A DNA stretch of 64,000 nucleotides from VXPW01 sp965115815 (GTDB taxonomy: Bacteria; Pseudomonadota; Alphaproteobacteria; TMED109), in the NCBI GenBank assembly GCA_965115815.1, contig OZ220465.1, positions 3,224,001 to 3,288,000 of the forward strand, in the 5' to 3' direction. The position numbers and the translations under genes were made by a program. Shown here piece after piece: positions 8,687 through 18,073 of the stretch (the stretch's first letter is position 1; each line of letters opens with the position of its first letter). The notes below the pieces were generated by a model that did not search any database, was not told the origin of the DNA, and was given only the letters and a program-made list of their open reading frames with translations.

Positions 8687-9909
8687 GTGTCCCTCTGTAG
8701 AATGACGATGCGGTTGCTGTTGGTTCCACTATTGTTGTTGGAGACACCCCAGCAGTTCGACGTCTTCGTAAAATCTTGCTGATTGATCATCACCCCAAGT
8801 GTTGTAACGGGCAGGCCGGATGTCGCCGCAATAACGTGATCTTCTAGGCGAACCGTTCCTTTCCTGACTTCCCCGACCTCAAAGGCAATGTGCCCGCCCG
8901 GACGGGTAATCCGCGTCAGCTCTTTCAGGGTCGAGGCAACGAACGCCTGCCAGCCTTCTACGGTTCGGTGCCTGGCGATCTGCACTGTTTTCGGATCAAC
9001 GCCCAAAAACCAGCACCGGAGCCAGTTGTCCGCCTCGTAGTTCACGATGTCAAGGAAAGGGGGAGATGTGACGGTCAGGGCGACAGTCTCATCCGCGATC
9101 TCTGGTGTCTCGTGCGATTGCCCGGTCAGGAACAGGCTTCCCGGGGCCTGCGCTGGACCGTGGGACAAGAGACTGCGCGATTTCTTGGCAATGATCCTCG
9201 GAACACTCCGCAACGGAGGCGTCTGGCCGCGCTTCTTGTTGATCTTCCTTTGCCCCTCTACGGATACGGCCTGATTGGGGGGAAGGGTGTAGACAGAGAA
9301 GAACCCTGAAGAATGTCCGGTCAGGCGATTGATGGTGACCATCCTGATCCAGCGATCCGTCTGGTCAAGCAGCCCCAGATGCTCCTTTGCCAGCAACCAG
9401 CCACGCAGCCCTTCGATTAGGGCCAAGACGGTAGGGTGATAGAACGCCAGCAGATCTTCGTTTTCGATACTCCTGAAATCCTCCCACGGAATCTCGTCAA
9501 GCCGTCCCATAATCTGGTCGAGAGATGGCGGGTTTATCCGGGGTTCCGTGAACGCTCGGCTAAGCGGATTTGTATCGTTGCCATACGGCACACGCCCCCG
9601 CAGGGCAGCTTCCACGGGGGTTGTTCCTCGACCCATGAAAGGGTCGTAGACAATATCCCCCGGCTGGCTCAGGCGATCGATGAAGAAGGCCGGGAGTTGG
9701 GGCTTGAAGCAGGCGCGATAACTGACTTCGTGAATGCGGTGCGCCTGCCTTTGGCGCGAAGTCCAGTACTCGTTTATGAAGCAGGGCTTGCCCCCGCCCG
9801 TTTCCGTTTTTATGGTCTCCCCGAAAGCCGAATAGCTGGCCAACTCGTCGAGGAAAAGCCCCGGCGGGCAGTCGGGCTCGAATCGGAATACCAAGGGAAG
9901 CTCGCTCAC
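8683..9909 (-). CDS. DNA methyltransferase, amino-methylating (N4/N6) type
   Basis: A 408-residue DNA methylase. Motif I, the AdoMet site, is DPFMGRGTT at residues 89-97, and the catalytic motif IV is TSPPF at 281-285; TSPPY/F is commonest in N4-cytosine methylases. Motif I precedes motif IV with a long spacer that would hold the target-recognition region. The GTG start overlaps the stop of the IS1595 transposase remnant (GTGA), and its own stop overlaps the small downstream gene. A wider open frame continues upstream but only through transposase sequence in another frame. Its neighbours are all mobile debris, so it is probably the surviving half of an acquired restriction-modification system. 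Confidence 0.82.
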   Translation of the reverse strand: MSELPLVFRFEPDCPPGLFLDELASYSAFGETIKTETGGGKPCFINEYWTSRQRQAHRIHEVSYRACFKPQLPAFFIDRLSQPGDIVYDPFMGRGTTPVEAALRGRVPYGNDTNPLSRAFTEPRINPPSLDQIMGRLDEIPWEDFRSIENEDLLAFYHPTVLALIEGLRGWLLAKEHLGLLDQTDRWIRMVTINRLTGHSSGFFSVYTLPPNQAVSVEGQRKINKKRGQTPPLRSVPRIIAKKSRSLLSHGPAQAPGSLFLTGQSHETPEIADETVALTVTSPPFLDIVNYEADNWLRCWFLGVDPKTVQIARHRTVEGWQAFVASTLKELTRITRPGGHIAFEVGEVRKGTVRLEDHVIAATSGLPVTTLGVMINQQDFTKTSNCWGVSNNNSGTNSNRIVILQRDT

Positions 9910-10620
9910 GCGATCAAGTCCCGATACATGAGCCGCTTTCCGACCAGCCCCGCCACGACGGACTCCATTTGGCGGATGGTGTCCAAGTCCCGGACCTTGT
10001 GCCGTCCGGCAAACTCCCGCACATAGCGGTTCAGTCGCTTGGCCGACAGATGGTGGAAGGTGCCGTGGTAGGCGCGCTTGAACAGGGACCAGAACGCTTC
10101 CATCCCGTTGATGTGCGCCTGATCGCGCACATACTCGCCGACACTGTGCTTCACCGTCTCGTGGCGGAACGGCATGCCCTGGTAGGCGCAGTGCTCGTCT
10201 ATGTAGACGGTGGCGCCCGGTGCCGTGCGGTCGGCCACGAAGTCTTGCACCGTCACCTTGTCCGTTCCCTCGACCATCCCGGCGCCGACGTGCTTGGAGC
10301 CGCGATCCCGCACCCCGGCGACCGTGGCCTTGCCGCCGGCCCCGCGCCCTGCGCGCAGCTTCTTGCCAGCGTGCTTGTTCTTCTCCTTGCCACCGATATG
10401 CGTCTCGTCGGCCTCGACAGGGCCGGGGAACGGCAGCGCCGCCTCGCTCGTCCATGCTTCCCTGATGCGGTGAAGCATGAACCACGCCGTCTTCTGCGTG
10501 ACCTTGGGATCGCGGTGCAGCTTCATGCTGGATACGCCTTTGAGGTTCGTCATCTCAAGGTAGACGACAAAAACCCACTTCCGCAAGGGCACCTTCGACC
10601 ACTCCAGTGCCGCACCGCAC
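9906..10620 (-). pseudogene. IS1595-family transposase, 5'-truncated
   Basis: On the minus strand the frame carries a clear ISXO2/IS1595 transposase: WSKVPLRKWVFVVYLEMT, KTAWFMLHRIREAW, the first Asp in VEADETHIGG, DEHCAYQG, the asparagine/glutamate region AHINGMEAFWSLFKRAYHG and FHHLSAKRLNRYV. The N-terminal zinc-finger part (CPxC pattern) that should precede WSKVPLRK is replaced by unrelated sequence upstream of about 10,620. The stop codon overlaps the methyltransferase start. The element ends were not identified. Confidence 0.8.
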
Positions 10621-10639
10621 GGCAGACGCCCCGCCCCAG

Positions 10640-12160
10640 CTGCGCCGCCGTCCCGTCGGCGTCTCCACCCCGGCGGCCAGCACGGCCGGGAGGGGAGCGT
10701 TGGCCGTGAGCGGGCGGCGGGCGGGGGCCCGGGAGAGGGGTCTCCGCCGCCGTCCTGAAGTCCCGACACGACAGAGGCGCACCCCATGACATCCGCAATC
10801 CCGAGGCCCGGCAACACGGACACGACCTTCCTCGTCCACTTCTTCAACGGAGGCCTGAAAGACGGTGAACGCTACGCCGTCGAACGCTTTCACGCCATGC
10901 TGGACGGCGACATGCGCCGCTGCCATGACGACACCGCCCCGAAGGGCGCGCGGCGCGAAGCCGGCCACCGCCACGCTGAAGGCGGTGAAGGAGATGCGCC
11001 CGGCGCGCAACGAGATCCTCGTGTGCACCGGCCGGCGCTCCTGCGGCGGGGTGCAGTACTGGGGGCGTCCACGCCATGGGCTTCGGCATCGGCCGCCGCC
11101 AGCGCGGCCAGCTTGTGCGTCGCTTCTCGTCGAAACCGGCGTCCGCACGCTTCGAAGCTCTTCGACGTCCACGGCGATTCCAGCTCTTCCCGACAGTGCG
11201 CCAGAATCCGGAGCACGGCTTCCGCTACCGGAAACGGCCCGCCGGACACGTCGATGGACCGCGGGGTGGCAGATGAAGATACGGTCATGGGGAGGCTCCC
11301 GATGCGGGATCTTGTGGAACGGCATCGTACCGCTTCCGGCGGTGGGGGAGCATCCCTTTCTTCGGACCCTCGCACTGCGGTGACAACATCCGGCGACCGA
11401 ACCGGTCCTTGTCGCGGATTGCCGGTTTTGCCTCCCGGAGAGATTCAAGATTCTTCTGTAGATCAATGGCATGCTTCTGCCATACGAGATTTCCACCCGG
11501 TGCAGGAACCGAAGCGCTGCGGGCCGCTGTGGGTGACGATCGCGCGCGGCCCGCGCGCCTTGACGGGGGTCCGCGCAGATCGGGGCTCCAGTCCGCGCCC
11601 GCGCGGCGGCGAATCGGACGCAGGATGGGTCTCGCCCTGCCCGGGGATTCGGCACCGCGATCGCACAGGCGGACGCCGGCTGCCGGTCGGGCTCCCCGAA
11701 CGTCTCGCGCGTCGACGATGAGGCCGCATCGGGCGGCGGAGTTCGGACGTTCCCGTCCCGCTCATGATCACCGCCATGAACGGGGGCATCGTCCCGTCCC
11801 GCGAAGAACGGGGGAGGTTCTTCCGGGCGGCCGCACAAGGCAGTCGAAGCCTGCACAGTCACGCTCCCGTCAACCAGCGGACCCTGCGGCCGGTCCGTTC
11901 GCCGGAAACGCGTTGGCAGCGGAGACCCGAAGATTCTGCCCCTCCTCTCTCCCTTGCGCGCGCATCCCTCGCCGGAACGTCCGGATGCCGAAGCCGGTTC
12001 CGGTGCAGACGCGAACGACAGGCGGCCGGCCGCCCTCGCCGCTTCGGCCGTCGTGTCGGCCCCGACGACCCGTCGCGGGCCGAAGCCCGAACTGGTCTAG
12101 ACTTTCCCTCACGCTTGCTGCTCTCGCCACCGACCCGGACGTCCCTGTCCGAACGGAGCC
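10640..12160. other. 1.5 kb with no recognisable gene
   Basis: Long open frames exist on both strands, as expected at this GC content, but none shows a known domain, a convincing start site or a protein-like composition throughout. A plus-strand frame from ATG 10,786 begins plausibly (phrases FLVHFFNGGLKDGERYAVERFHAML) and then degrades into arginine/proline-rich sequence. Probably decayed accessory DNA between the methyltransferase island and mrp. Confidence 0.5.
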
Positions 12161-12174
12161 GAGCGGAGGGTTCC

Positions 12175-13272
12175 ATGCCGAGCATCACGGAAGCCGAAGT
12201 GCGCTCAGCCTTGACCGGAGTCCGGGATCCGGCCCGCAACCAAGATGTCGTCAGCCTCGGAATGGTCCAGGAAATCGCCATCCGCGACGGCAACGTCGCG
12301 TTCGCGCTGGAGGCGGAGCCCGCACGCGCCGGGGCGCTCGAGGTCGTCCGGCGAGCCTGCGAGCAGGCGGTGCTGTCGTTGCCGGGCGTGGCCTCGGTGA
12401 GCGCGGTGCTGACGGCCGAACGGCCCGCGCCGAAACCGCCCGGAGGTCCTGCTGCCGAAGCCCGCGGCCTCGTACTGCCCGGCGTCGAGGCGATCGTGGC
12501 CGTAGCCAGCGGCAAGGGCGGCGTGGGCAAGTCGACCCTGACGACCAACCTCGCACTGGCCCTGCGGCGGCAGGGACTCCGCATCGGCATCCTCGACGCC
12601 GACATCTACGGCCCTTCCCAGCCGCGCCTGATGGGGATCTCCGGCCGGCCGCAGGTCATCGACGGCAACCGGATCCGACCCATGGCCGGCTATGGGGTGA
12701 AGGTCATGTCCATCGGCTTCATGGTGGACGAGGAGCGTCCGATGATCTGGCGGGGTCCCATGGTCCAGGGCGCGCTGGAGCAATTGCTCCGGGATGTGGA
12801 ATGGGGCGACCTCGACGTGCTGCTGGTGGACATGCCGCCGGGGACGGGGGACGTGCAGCTGACCATGTCGCAGCGGGTTCCGCTCCGGGGGGCGGTGATC
12901 GTCTCGACGCCGCAGGACATCGCGCTCCTGGATGCCCGCAAGGGGCTCAACATGTTTCGCCGGGTCGAGGTGCCGGTCCTCGGATTCATCGAGAACATGA
13001 GCTGGTTCGCCTGTCCGAAATGCGGGGAACGCACCGAGATCTTCGCGCACGGCGGCGCCGAACGGACTGCGGCTGCCATGCAGGTGCCGTTTCTGGGCGG
13101 CATTCCGCTGCATGCCGCGATCCGGGAACTGTCCGATCAGGGCCTGCCGGTCGTCGCCGGAGCTCCGGAGAGTGCGGAGGCTCGGGCGTTCGCGGACGTG
13201 GCCGCACGTCTCGCCGCCGAACTGCAGGCCTCGCCGACGGCCGACCCGGTGCCGGAGATCAGCTTCGACTGA
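12175..13272 (+). CDS. mrp: Iron-sulfur carrier ATPase Mrp/ApbC
   Basis: A 365-residue cytoplasmic P-loop ATPase that binds and transfers Fe-S clusters. A DUF59/MIP18-like N-terminal domain (about residues 1-90, VRSALTGVRDPARNQDVVSLGMV) precedes the ATPase domain with deviant Walker A GKGGVGKST and LDADIYGPSQPRLMG. The cluster-binding CPKCG pair is in WFACPKCGERTEIF. A strong Shine-Dalgarno GGAGGG lies 5 bases before the ATG at 12,175. It stands alone, with long non-coding stretches on both sides. Confidence 0.95.
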   Translation: MPSITEAEVRSALTGVRDPARNQDVVSLGMVQEIAIRDGNVAFALEAEPARAGALEVVRRACEQAVLSLPGVASVSAVLTAERPAPKPPGGPAAEARGLVLPGVEAIVAVASGKGGVGKSTLTTNLALALRRQGLRIGILDADIYGPSQPRLMGISGRPQVIDGNRIRPMAGYGVKVMSIGFMVDEERPMIWRGPMVQGALEQLLRDVEWGDLDVLLVDMPPGTGDVQLTMSQRVPLRGAVIVSTPQDIALLDARKGLNMFRRVEVPVLGFIENMSWFACPKCGERTEIFAHGGAERTAAAMQVPFLGGIPLHAAIRELSDQGLPVVAGAPESAEARAFADVAARLAAELQASPTADPVPEISFD

Positions 13273-13776
13273 CGGTACCGCCGGCGCTCCCGGTACCGGT
13301 TCGGGGCCCGGCTTCCGCACCCGGCGCCGTTTCGCGGTGCCCTGCACGTCGGGGTCGAGCGGCGGCTCCGGACCCGCGAATCCGAGGCCGCGCAGGGGAC
13401 CCCTGCCGTACCCGACGCCGGGGATGCCGCCCGCCCGCGCACCGTCCGCACGGCGGAAGCGCCGGCCCTGCAGCCGGCCCGAAGGTTCCGGCTCCAGGCA
13501 GGCCCGGCCCAGACCCGCGACGCGAACGGCGGACCGCCTTGCCGACCCGCAGTTCGGACGGAGCGAAGGAAGACCGGATCCCGGACCGTTGCGTGCGCCG
13601 GGGCAAGGCGCTCCGGGACCGATCCCCTGCGTCATCCGGCGGGTTCTCCGGCACCCTTGTTCAGTGCCTATAAATGCAGCAATGAAGAAATACCCGTGGG
13701 CACGATGTATGCAGCCGCCCGTCGCCGTGCGGCCGGACCCGCCGCGCTTCCGAGGCAGATGCGGGAGGGCGGAAGA
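13273..13776. other. 500-base intergenic region ahead of the urea cluster
   Basis: No gene seen. It contains a local AT-rich patch at about 13,662-13,700, unusual for this GC-rich window, about 90 bases upstream of the sigma-54 promoter. Such a spot could hold an activator or IHF site, but no clear NtrC palindrome was found. Confidence 0.4.
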
Positions 13777-13792
13777 TGGCACGACAATTGCT
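13777..13792 (+). promoter_or_regulatory. Sigma-54 (-24/-12) promoter of urtA
   Basis: TGGCACGACAATTGCT matches the sigma-54 consensus TGGCAC-N5-TTGC(T). The GG and GC dinucleotides are separated by exactly 10 bases. Transcription should start about 12 bases past the GC, near 13,803, leaving a leader of about 67 bases before the urtA ATG. The cognate sigma factor (rpoN) and likely activator (ntrC) are both encoded in the window. Confidence 0.85.
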
Positions 13793-13869
13793 TGCAACCG
13801 GGCGGGGTGCGGTCCGCGGAGCGGCACCGGAGATCGGTGGGTGCGCACCCGTTGTCACGGAGAACGTCC

Positions 13870-15159
13870 ATGGTTCGAAACCCACGCCACCTGATTCTCG
13901 CAGGCCTTCTGGCCGTCTCGGTTCCGCTGTCGGAAGCGGCACAGGCGGATCCCATCAAGGTCGGGATCCTGCATTCCCTGTCGGGCACGATGGCCATCAG
14001 CGAGACGACGCTGAAGGACACGATGCTGATGCTCGTCGAGGAACAGAACCGCAAGGGAGGCCTGCTCGGCCGGATGCTGGAGCCCGTCGTCGTCGATCCG
14101 GCGTCGAACTGGCCCCTGTTTGCCGAAAAGGCGCGGGAACTGATCGAGCAGCACGAGGTCGCCGTAATCTTCGGCAACTGGACCTCGGTCTCCCGCAAGT
14201 CGGTCCTGCCCGTGATCGAGGAACTCAACGGCCTGCTGTTCTACCCCGTCCAGTACGAGGGCGAGGAGAGCTCCCGGAACGTGTTCTACACCGGCGCGGC
14301 CCCCAACCAGCAGGCGCTGCCCGCCGTCGACTACCTGCTCAGCGAGGACGGCGGCGGCGCCGAGCGGATCGCGCTGCTCGGCACCGACTACGTGTACCCG
14401 CGCACGACCAACAAGATCCTCCGCGCCTACCTGAATGCCAGGGGCATCGCCGACGCCGACATCCTCGAGAACTACACGCCGTTCGGACATGCCGACTGGC
14501 AGACGATCGTGGCCGATGTCAAGCAGTTCGCGTCCGAAGGCAAGCGGACGGCCGTGGTGTCGACCATCAACGGCGATGCGAACGTTCCGTTCTACAAGGA
14601 ATTGGCCAACCAGGGCGTGCGAGCCGAGGACCTCCCCGTGGTGGCGTTCTCGGTCGGGGAAGAGGAACTGGCCGGTCTCGACACCAGGCCGCTGGTCGGA
14701 CACCTCGCGGCCTGGAACTACTTCATGAGCGTCGAAACCGACGAGAACGAAGCCTTCATCGAACGGTGGCACGCCTTCATCGGCGACGAGAACCGCGTGA
14801 CGAACGATCCGATGGAAGCCCACTACATCGGCTTCAATATGTGGGTACAGGCGGTGCAGCAGGCCGGAACGGTCGACGTCGATGCCGTCCGGCAGGCCAT
14901 GTACGGCCAGACCTTCAGCAACCTGACCGGCGGAATCGCGCGGATGAACACCAACCACCATCTGTCGAAACCGGTCCTGATCGGCGAGATCCAGGACGAC
15001 GGACAGTTCGAGATCGTCTGGGAGACAGACGGCGTGGTCCGGGGCGACGCGTGGTCGGACTACATCCCCGAGAGCGCGAAGCTGACCGCGGACTGGACGT
15101 ACCCGTGGGTCTGCGGCAACTGCGAGCGTCCGACGTTCGGCGCCACGGCCGACATGTAG
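13870..15159 (+). CDS. urtA: Urea ABC transporter, periplasmic binding protein UrtA
   Basis: A 429-residue solute receptor for high-affinity urea uptake. A signal peptide (about residues 1-26, with ILAGLLAVSVPL) is followed by the type I periplasmic-binding fold of the branched-chain amino-acid/urea family: IKVGILHSLSGTMAISET, VDPASNWPLFAEKARELI, IFGNWTSVSRKSVLPV and FYPVQYEGEE, all typical of UrtA rather than LivJ. The ATG at 13,870 has a GGAG 9 bases upstream and gives a normal signal sequence; the longer open frame reaching back to 13,657 crosses the promoter and is not used. First gene of the urt-ure run. A strong hairpin follows its stop. Confidence 0.96.
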   Translation: MVRNPRHLILAGLLAVSVPLSEAAQADPIKVGILHSLSGTMAISETTLKDTMLMLVEEQNRKGGLLGRMLEPVVVDPASNWPLFAEKARELIEQHEVAVIFGNWTSVSRKSVLPVIEELNGLLFYPVQYEGEESSRNVFYTGAAPNQQALPAVDYLLSEDGGGAERIALLGTDYVYPRTTNKILRAYLNARGIADADILENYTPFGHADWQTIVADVKQFASEGKRTAVVSTINGDANVPFYKELANQGVRAEDLPVVAFSVGEEELAGLDTRPLVGHLAAWNYFMSVETDENEAFIERWHAFIGDENRVTNDPMEAHYIGFNMWVQAVQQAGTVDVDAVRQAMYGQTFSNLTGGIARMNTNHHLSKPVLIGEIQDDGQFEIVWETDGVVRGDAWSDYIPESAKLTADWTYPWVCGNCERPTFGATADM

Positions 15160-15164
15160 CCTCC

Positions 15165-15207
15165 CGGTCGGGGGCGGCGGGGCAGCCCTCCGCCGCCCCC
15201 GAGACCG
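15165..15207 (+). terminator. Hairpin between urtA and urtB (attenuator/processing site)
   Basis: A GC-rich inverted repeat starts 5 bases after the urtA stop: arm 15165-15180 (CGGTCGGGGGCGGCGG) pairs with 15190-15207, with a two-base bulge and a 9-base loop. No U-run follows, so complete termination is unlikely. Stem-loops at this spot in binding-protein operons commonly stabilise the upstream message or reduce read-through, giving more receptor than permease. Confidence 0.6.
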
Positions 15208-15274
15208 GGGCGGACTCCCCGTTCCTCTCCCGCCGGCCGTCCGGGGCCGGCCCTCCTCGTTCGAGTCTGCTGCC

Positions 15275-16915
15275 ATGCCGACATGCGGATGGGCCCGCCC
15301 CCGGGCCCTGCTGATCTTCCTCGCCTTCTCCGCCGGCCTGGCGGGCGGCATCGCATCCGGCCAGGCCGCGGCACTGGATGAAGCCCTTCGGGGGTTGTCG
15401 GGAACGAGCTTTCAGGATCGTGCGGTCGGCATCGAGCGCCTGGCCGCGACCGGCCACCCGAGAGCCATTCCGATTCTCCGCGCCATGGCGCAGGGACGGC
15501 TGTTCACGCGCAAGGCCGACGGTCTGCTCGTGATCGGCCGCAAGACCGGGAAGGTCTTCTCGCTGACCCACGCGGTCGAGGGCGCCGCACTCGGGGACGC
15601 GACCCGAAAGGAACTGGGGAAGGTCCGGGTCAACAACCGCCTGCGCAGCCGGATCCGGGCCGCTCTCGGTGGCCTCACCCTGCTGTCCCCCGACCCCAGA
15701 CAGCGGGCCTCCGCGGCGGAGGCGCTCCTGGCGGCGCGCGACCCCGCGACGCTCGCGACGGTGGAGCAGGCGATTGCCCGCGAAGACGATCCGGACATCC
15801 TCGGCCGGCTGACCCTGGTCCGGGCCGCCATCGAAACCCGTCCGGAATATGCGGCCGCCGTGCGGGTCGCCGCCGTGCAGCGTCTGTCCGGATCGGCGCT
15901 CCCGGAGGTCCGTTCGCTGTTGGCAGGACTCAGCCTGGAAGACGAGGCGGATGCACGGGTGCGCGCCGCCGCCGCCGCCGCCCTGGCGGCGATCGAGCGC
16001 GACCTCGTCTTCTGGAATCTGCTCGGCGCCGTCTTCCGGGGACTCAGCCTGGGATCGGTCCTCCTCCTCGCGGCCCTCGGGCTGGCCATCACCTTCGGCG
16101 TGATGGGCGTGATCAACCTGGCGCACGGCGAACTGGTCATGCTCGGCGCCTATACGACCTTCATGGTACAGGAACTCTTCCGCACCGCGGCTCCCGATCA
16201 TCTGGACTACGCCCTGGCAGCCGCGCTGCCCGCCGCCTTTCTCGTGGCCGGTGCGGCCGGCGTGGCCATCGAGCGCGGCGTGATCCGCTGGCTCTACGGC
16301 CGACCCTTCGAAACGCTGCTGGCAACGTGGGGGCTGAGCCTGATCCTGCAGCAGTTCGTCCGGTCGGTGTTCGGTCCGACCAACCGCGAGGTGTCGAGCC
16401 CGCTCTGGCTGAGCGGAGCGTTCGAGACGGCGACCGGGCTGACCCTTCCGTACAACCGGATCGCGATCCTCGTCTTCAGCCTGCTGGTGGTGGCGGCGGT
16501 CGCGCTGGTGCTGCGCCGCACCGCCCTCGGTCTCCACATGCGGGCGGTCACCCAGAACCGGGCCATGGCGTCGTCCATGGGAATCCGGACGGGCTGGGTG
16601 GATGCGGCCACCTTCGGCTTGGGCGCGGGCATCGCCGGGGTGGCGGGCGTCGCCCTCAGCCAGATCGACAACGTGAGCCCCAACCTGGGACAGGCCTACA
16701 TCGTCGACAGCTTCATGGTGGTCGTGTTCGGCGGGGTCGGCAACCTCTGGGGCACCGTCGCCGGCGCCCTGACCCTGGGCGTGGCCAACAAGTTCCTGGA
16801 ACCGTTCGCGGGGGCCGTGCTGGCCAAGATCCTCGTGCTGGTCGCCCTCATCCTGTTCATCCAGAAGCGACCGCGCGGCCTCTTTGCCCTCCGGGGCCGC
16901 GCGGTGGGGTCCTGA
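15275..16915 (+). CDS. urtB: Urea ABC transporter permease UrtB
   Basis: A 546-residue LivH-type permease. A signal-like N-terminus (LLIFLAFSAGLAGG) and a roughly 220-residue periplasmic alpha-helical repeat region with HEAT-like units precede the membrane domain; this N-terminal extension is the mark of UrtB. The permease part starts near residue 250 (FRGLSLGSVLLLAALGLAITFGVMGV in pieces) with the family pattern NLAHGELVMLGAY and ends with the coupling region AYIVDSFMVVVFGGVGNLWG. urtC starts 3 bases after the stop. Confidence 0.94.
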   Translation: MPTCGWARPRALLIFLAFSAGLAGGIASGQAAALDEALRGLSGTSFQDRAVGIERLAATGHPRAIPILRAMAQGRLFTRKADGLLVIGRKTGKVFSLTHAVEGAALGDATRKELGKVRVNNRLRSRIRAALGGLTLLSPDPRQRASAAEALLAARDPATLATVEQAIAREDDPDILGRLTLVRAAIETRPEYAAAVRVAAVQRLSGSALPEVRSLLAGLSLEDEADARVRAAAAAALAAIERDLVFWNLLGAVFRGLSLGSVLLLAALGLAITFGVMGVINLAHGELVMLGAYTTFMVQELFRTAAPDHLDYALAAALPAAFLVAGAAGVAIERGVIRWLYGRPFETLLATWGLSLILQQFVRSVFGPTNREVSSPLWLSGAFETATGLTLPYNRIAILVFSLLVVAAVALVLRRTALGLHMRAVTQNRAMASSMGIRTGWVDAATFGLGAGIAGVAGVALSQIDNVSPNLGQAYIVDSFMVVVFGGVGNLWGTVAGALTLGVANKFLEPFAGAVLAKILVLVALILFIQKRPRGLFALRGRAVGS

Positions 16916-16918
16916 GCG

Positions 16919-18073
16919 GTGGCGGCCCGGCCGGTCCCCGCGGAGCTTCTCGCCGATAACCCGGGCGGCCGGATCCTGCTGGCCGTGCTGGCGGCGGCCG
17001 CGGTCGGGGTGCCGGTCGCGAACCTGCTGCTGCCCGCCGATTCGGTGTTCCACGTTCCGACCTATGTCGTCAGCCTGGCCGGCAAGTACCTGGCCTTCGC
17101 CCTACTGGCGCTCAGCGTCGACTTGGTCTGGGGGTACGCCGGGGTTCTCAGCCTGGGCCACGGCGCATTCTTCGCGCTGGGCGGGTACGCCGCCGGCATG
17201 CACCTGATGCGCCAGATCGGCGACCGCGGGGTGTACGGCCATCCCGAGCTGCCGGACTTCATGGTGTTTCTCGACTGGCAGGAACTGCCCTGGTACTGGC
17301 ACGGTTTCGACGGGTTCCCGTTCGCGCTGCTGATGGCGCTGCTCGTGCCCGGAGCCCTGGCGCTGCTCTTCGGCTGGTTCGCGTTCCGCTCGCGCGTAAC
17401 CGGCGTCTACCTCTCGATCATCACCCAGGCGATGACCTTTGCCCTCATGCTCGCGTTCTTTCGGAACGACATGGGGTTCGGCGGCAACAACGGGCTGACC
17501 GATTTCAAGGAACTGCTCGGCTTCAGCCTGCAGGCGGACGCGACCCGGGTCGCGCTCTTCTCCGCCAGTGCGTGCGCGGTGGCGGCGGCGTACCTGCTGT
17601 GCCGCTGGATCGTCCGCAGCCGCACCGGACGGGTCCTGGTGGCCGTGCGCGACGCGGAGACCCGCATCCGGTTCCTCGGATATCGGGTCGAACACTACAA
17701 GCTCTTCGTCTTCGTCGTCTCGGCCATGCTGGCCGGGCTGGCCGGCGCCCTGTACGTGCCCCAGGCCGGCATCATCAACCCGTCCGAATTCGCCCCGGCG
17801 GCCTCGATCGAGATCATCGTGTGGGTGGCCGTCGGCGGACGGGGATCCCTGTACGGCGCCGTGCTGGGGGCGGTGCTCGTGAACTGCGCGAAGACCGTGT
17901 TCACCGGCGTCCTCCCGGACCTGTGGCTGTTCGTCCTCGGCGCGCTGTTCATCGCCGTCACGCTGTTCCTGCCGAAGGGAATCGTCGGCGCGGTACCGGC
18001 GGTACCCGTCCGCATCCGCGGCCGGGGTCTGCGGGCCCGCGGCCGGCCGCCGCCGACCGGACCGACCGCATGA
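16919..18073 (+). CDS. urtC: Urea ABC transporter permease UrtC
   Basis: A 384-residue LivM-type permease with about nine hydrophobic segments. Family marks are YLAFALLALSVDLVWGYAG, LSLGHGAFFALGGYAAGMH, the long loop around WYWHGFDGFPFAL that is typical of UrtC, and the C-terminal VAVGGRGSLYGAVLGA. The start is GTG at 16,919, 3 bases after urtB. Its last bases overlap the ATG of urtD (ATGA). The C-terminus is proline/arginine-rich and cytoplasmic. Confidence 0.94.
   Translation: MAARPVPAELLADNPGGRILLAVLAAAAVGVPVANLLLPADSVFHVPTYVVSLAGKYLAFALLALSVDLVWGYAGVLSLGHGAFFALGGYAAGMHLMRQIGDRGVYGHPELPDFMVFLDWQELPWYWHGFDGFPFALLMALLVPGALALLFGWFAFRSRVTGVYLSIITQAMTFALMLAFFRNDMGFGGNNGLTDFKELLGFSLQADATRVALFSASACAVAAAYLLCRWIVRSRTGRVLVAVRDAETRIRFLGYRVEHYKLFVFVVSAMLAGLAGALYVPQAGIINPSEFAPAASIEIIVWVAVGGRGSLYGAVLGAVLVNCAKTVFTGVLPDLWLFVLGALFIAVTLFLPKGIVGAVPAVPVRIRGRGLRARGRPPPTGPTA

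Noticed and set aside
10786..11721. A 311-codon plus-strand ORF starting at an ATG.
   Set aside because: After about 45 residues the composition becomes arginine/proline/serine-rich as in shadow frames; no homology recognised and no clear ribosome site.
13660..13740. An NtrC-binding palindrome upstream of urtA (GGGCACGATGTATGC region).
   Set aside because: The half-sites do not match the GCAC/GTGC spacing well enough to call; left as an open question.
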